The notes under the pieces are model-generated. The model was given only the letters and a program-made list of their open reading frames with translations. It was not told the origin of the DNA and did not search any database. Positions 4,935 to 5,645 of a stretch of DNA of 5,645 nt are shown in pieces; the stretch's first letter is position 1; the number at the start of each line of letters is the position of its first letter. Origin of the DNA: an uncultured Clostridia bacterium (GTDB lineage Bacteria; Bacillota; Clostridia; UMGS1883); assembly GCA_947629615.1 (NCBI GenBank), contig CANRER010000103.1, positions 1-5,645 of the forward strand. The letters run 5' to 3'. The position numbers and the translations under genes are program-made.

Positions 4935-5645
4935 TTACAGCTTTTTGAGCCGCTTTATCTTGTCCCTTATCTTGGCGGCGTCCTCGAAGCGAAGCTCCTC
5001 GGCGGCCTGCCGCATGGCGAGCTCGAGCTTGGCGATGACGGCCGTCACGTCGGCGGAGGGGCCTTCGTCCTCCTCGCCGGGCTTAACGGCGGCGATTACG
5101 TCGCTTACGGCCTTGGTTATGGTCTTTGGGGTTATGCCGTGCTCGAGGTTGTATTTATGCTGAAGCTCGCGGCGGCGGTTGGTTTCGCCGATGGCGCGCT
5201 TCATCGACTCGGTTTCGGTATCGGCGTACATTATTACCCTGCCCTCGGCGTTGCGGGCCGCGCGGCCTATGGTCTGGATAAGCGAGGTTTCGCTTCGCAG
5301 AAAGCCCTCCTTGTCGGCGTCGAGTATCGCGACGAGGGAAACCTCGGGCAGGTCAAGCCCCTCGCGCAGCAGGTTTATCCCGACGAGAACGTCGAATACG
5401 CCCAGCCGCAGGTCGCGCACTATCTCCATGCGTTCGAGGGTTTCCACGTCGGAGTGCATATATTTCACCTTCACGCCCATTGTGCGGAAGTAGTCGGTCA
5501 GGTCCTCAGCCATTTTTTTTGTCAGCGTCGTGACGAGTACGCGCTCCTTGCGCTCGGCGCGGATGAAAATTTCGTTCAAAAGGTCGTCTATCTGGCCCTT
5601 GACAGGCCGCACGATTATCTCCGGGTCGAGCAGGCCGGTGGGGCG
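4935..5645 (-). CDS. uvrB: UvrABC excinuclease subunit B, C-terminal part (cut by window edge)
   Basis: The last 236 residues of UvrB, the helicase-like subunit that verifies damage and recruits UvrC. The reading frame is open to the window edge and begins RPTGLLDPEIIVRPVKGQ, a conserved internal UvrB stretch, so the true start lies outside to the right. A GTG at 5610-5612 is an internal Val, not a start. Visible are the second helicase domain (RVLVTTLTKKMAEDL; motif V GINLLREGLDLPE at fragment residues 89-101; motif VI QTIGRAARN at 124-132 with its arginines) and the conserved LDADKEGFLRS. The IGETNRRRELQHKYNLEHGITP stretch is split here by position at about 152-173. The C-terminal UVR coiled-coil (about 203-236, ELRFEDAAKIRDKIKRLK) contacts UvrC. 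It sits 22 bases before uvrA in one operon. The catalytic Walker A and the beta-hairpin are outside the window. Confidence 0.97.
   Translation of the reverse strand, partial: RPTGLLDPEIIVRPVKGQIDDLLNEIFIRAERKERVLVTTLTKKMAEDLTDYFRTMGVKVKYMHSDVETLERMEIVRDLRLGVFDVLVGINLLREGLDLPEVSLVAILDADKEGFLRSETSLIQTIGRAARNAEGRVIMYADTETESMKRAIGETNRRRELQHKYNLEHGITPKTITKAVSDVIAAVKPGEEDEGPSADVTAVIAKLELAMRQAAEELRFEDAAKIRDKIKRLKKL

Overview
The window looks like chromosomal DNA from a moderately GC-rich member of the Firmicutes, probably Clostridia. This rests on the style of the XRE and VanR-like regulators, strong GGAGG-type ribosome binding sites, sigma-A promoters and clear low-GC intergenic stretches. The species cannot be named from the sequence alone.

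Right half (about 2033-5645): the nucleotide-excision-repair unit uvrB-uvrA, read on the minus strand. The last 236 codons of uvrB enter from the right edge. After 22 bases comes a full-length, ordinary uvrA with all twelve zinc-binding cysteines and both ATPase sites. A GC-rich hairpin at 2033-2063 ends the unit.

Left half (about 120-1960): a small cluster of three DNA-binding regulators with no visible structural target gene. A short XRE repressor-like gene (1658-1906, plus strand) is divergent from an orphan OmpR/VanR-type response regulator (874-1536, minus strand). The regulator's receiver domain has lost most of its phosphorylation residues. Further along the minus strand is a second XRE regulator (220-753) with its own promoter and a perfect 12-bp palindrome at the predicted transcription start. 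The divergent intergenic region is dense: two overlapping opposed promoters lie between two near-identical 19-bp operator-like palindromes whose centres are 53 bp apart. Just past the 3' end of the short XRE gene, a perfect consensus promoter (TTGACA, 17 bp, TATAAT) points back across that gene towards the response regulator. This suggests an antisense or long-leader arrangement.

Left edge (1-219): no gene seen. It holds nested inverted repeats, including a 13-bp perfect hairpin that probably terminates the leftmost regulator gene and a second arm that could compete with it.

Inferred logic: the repair operon is housekeeping. The novelty, if any, is the regulatory switch at 754-1960, where two or three regulators appear to control one another. 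No gene-free stretch exceeds 300 bases.
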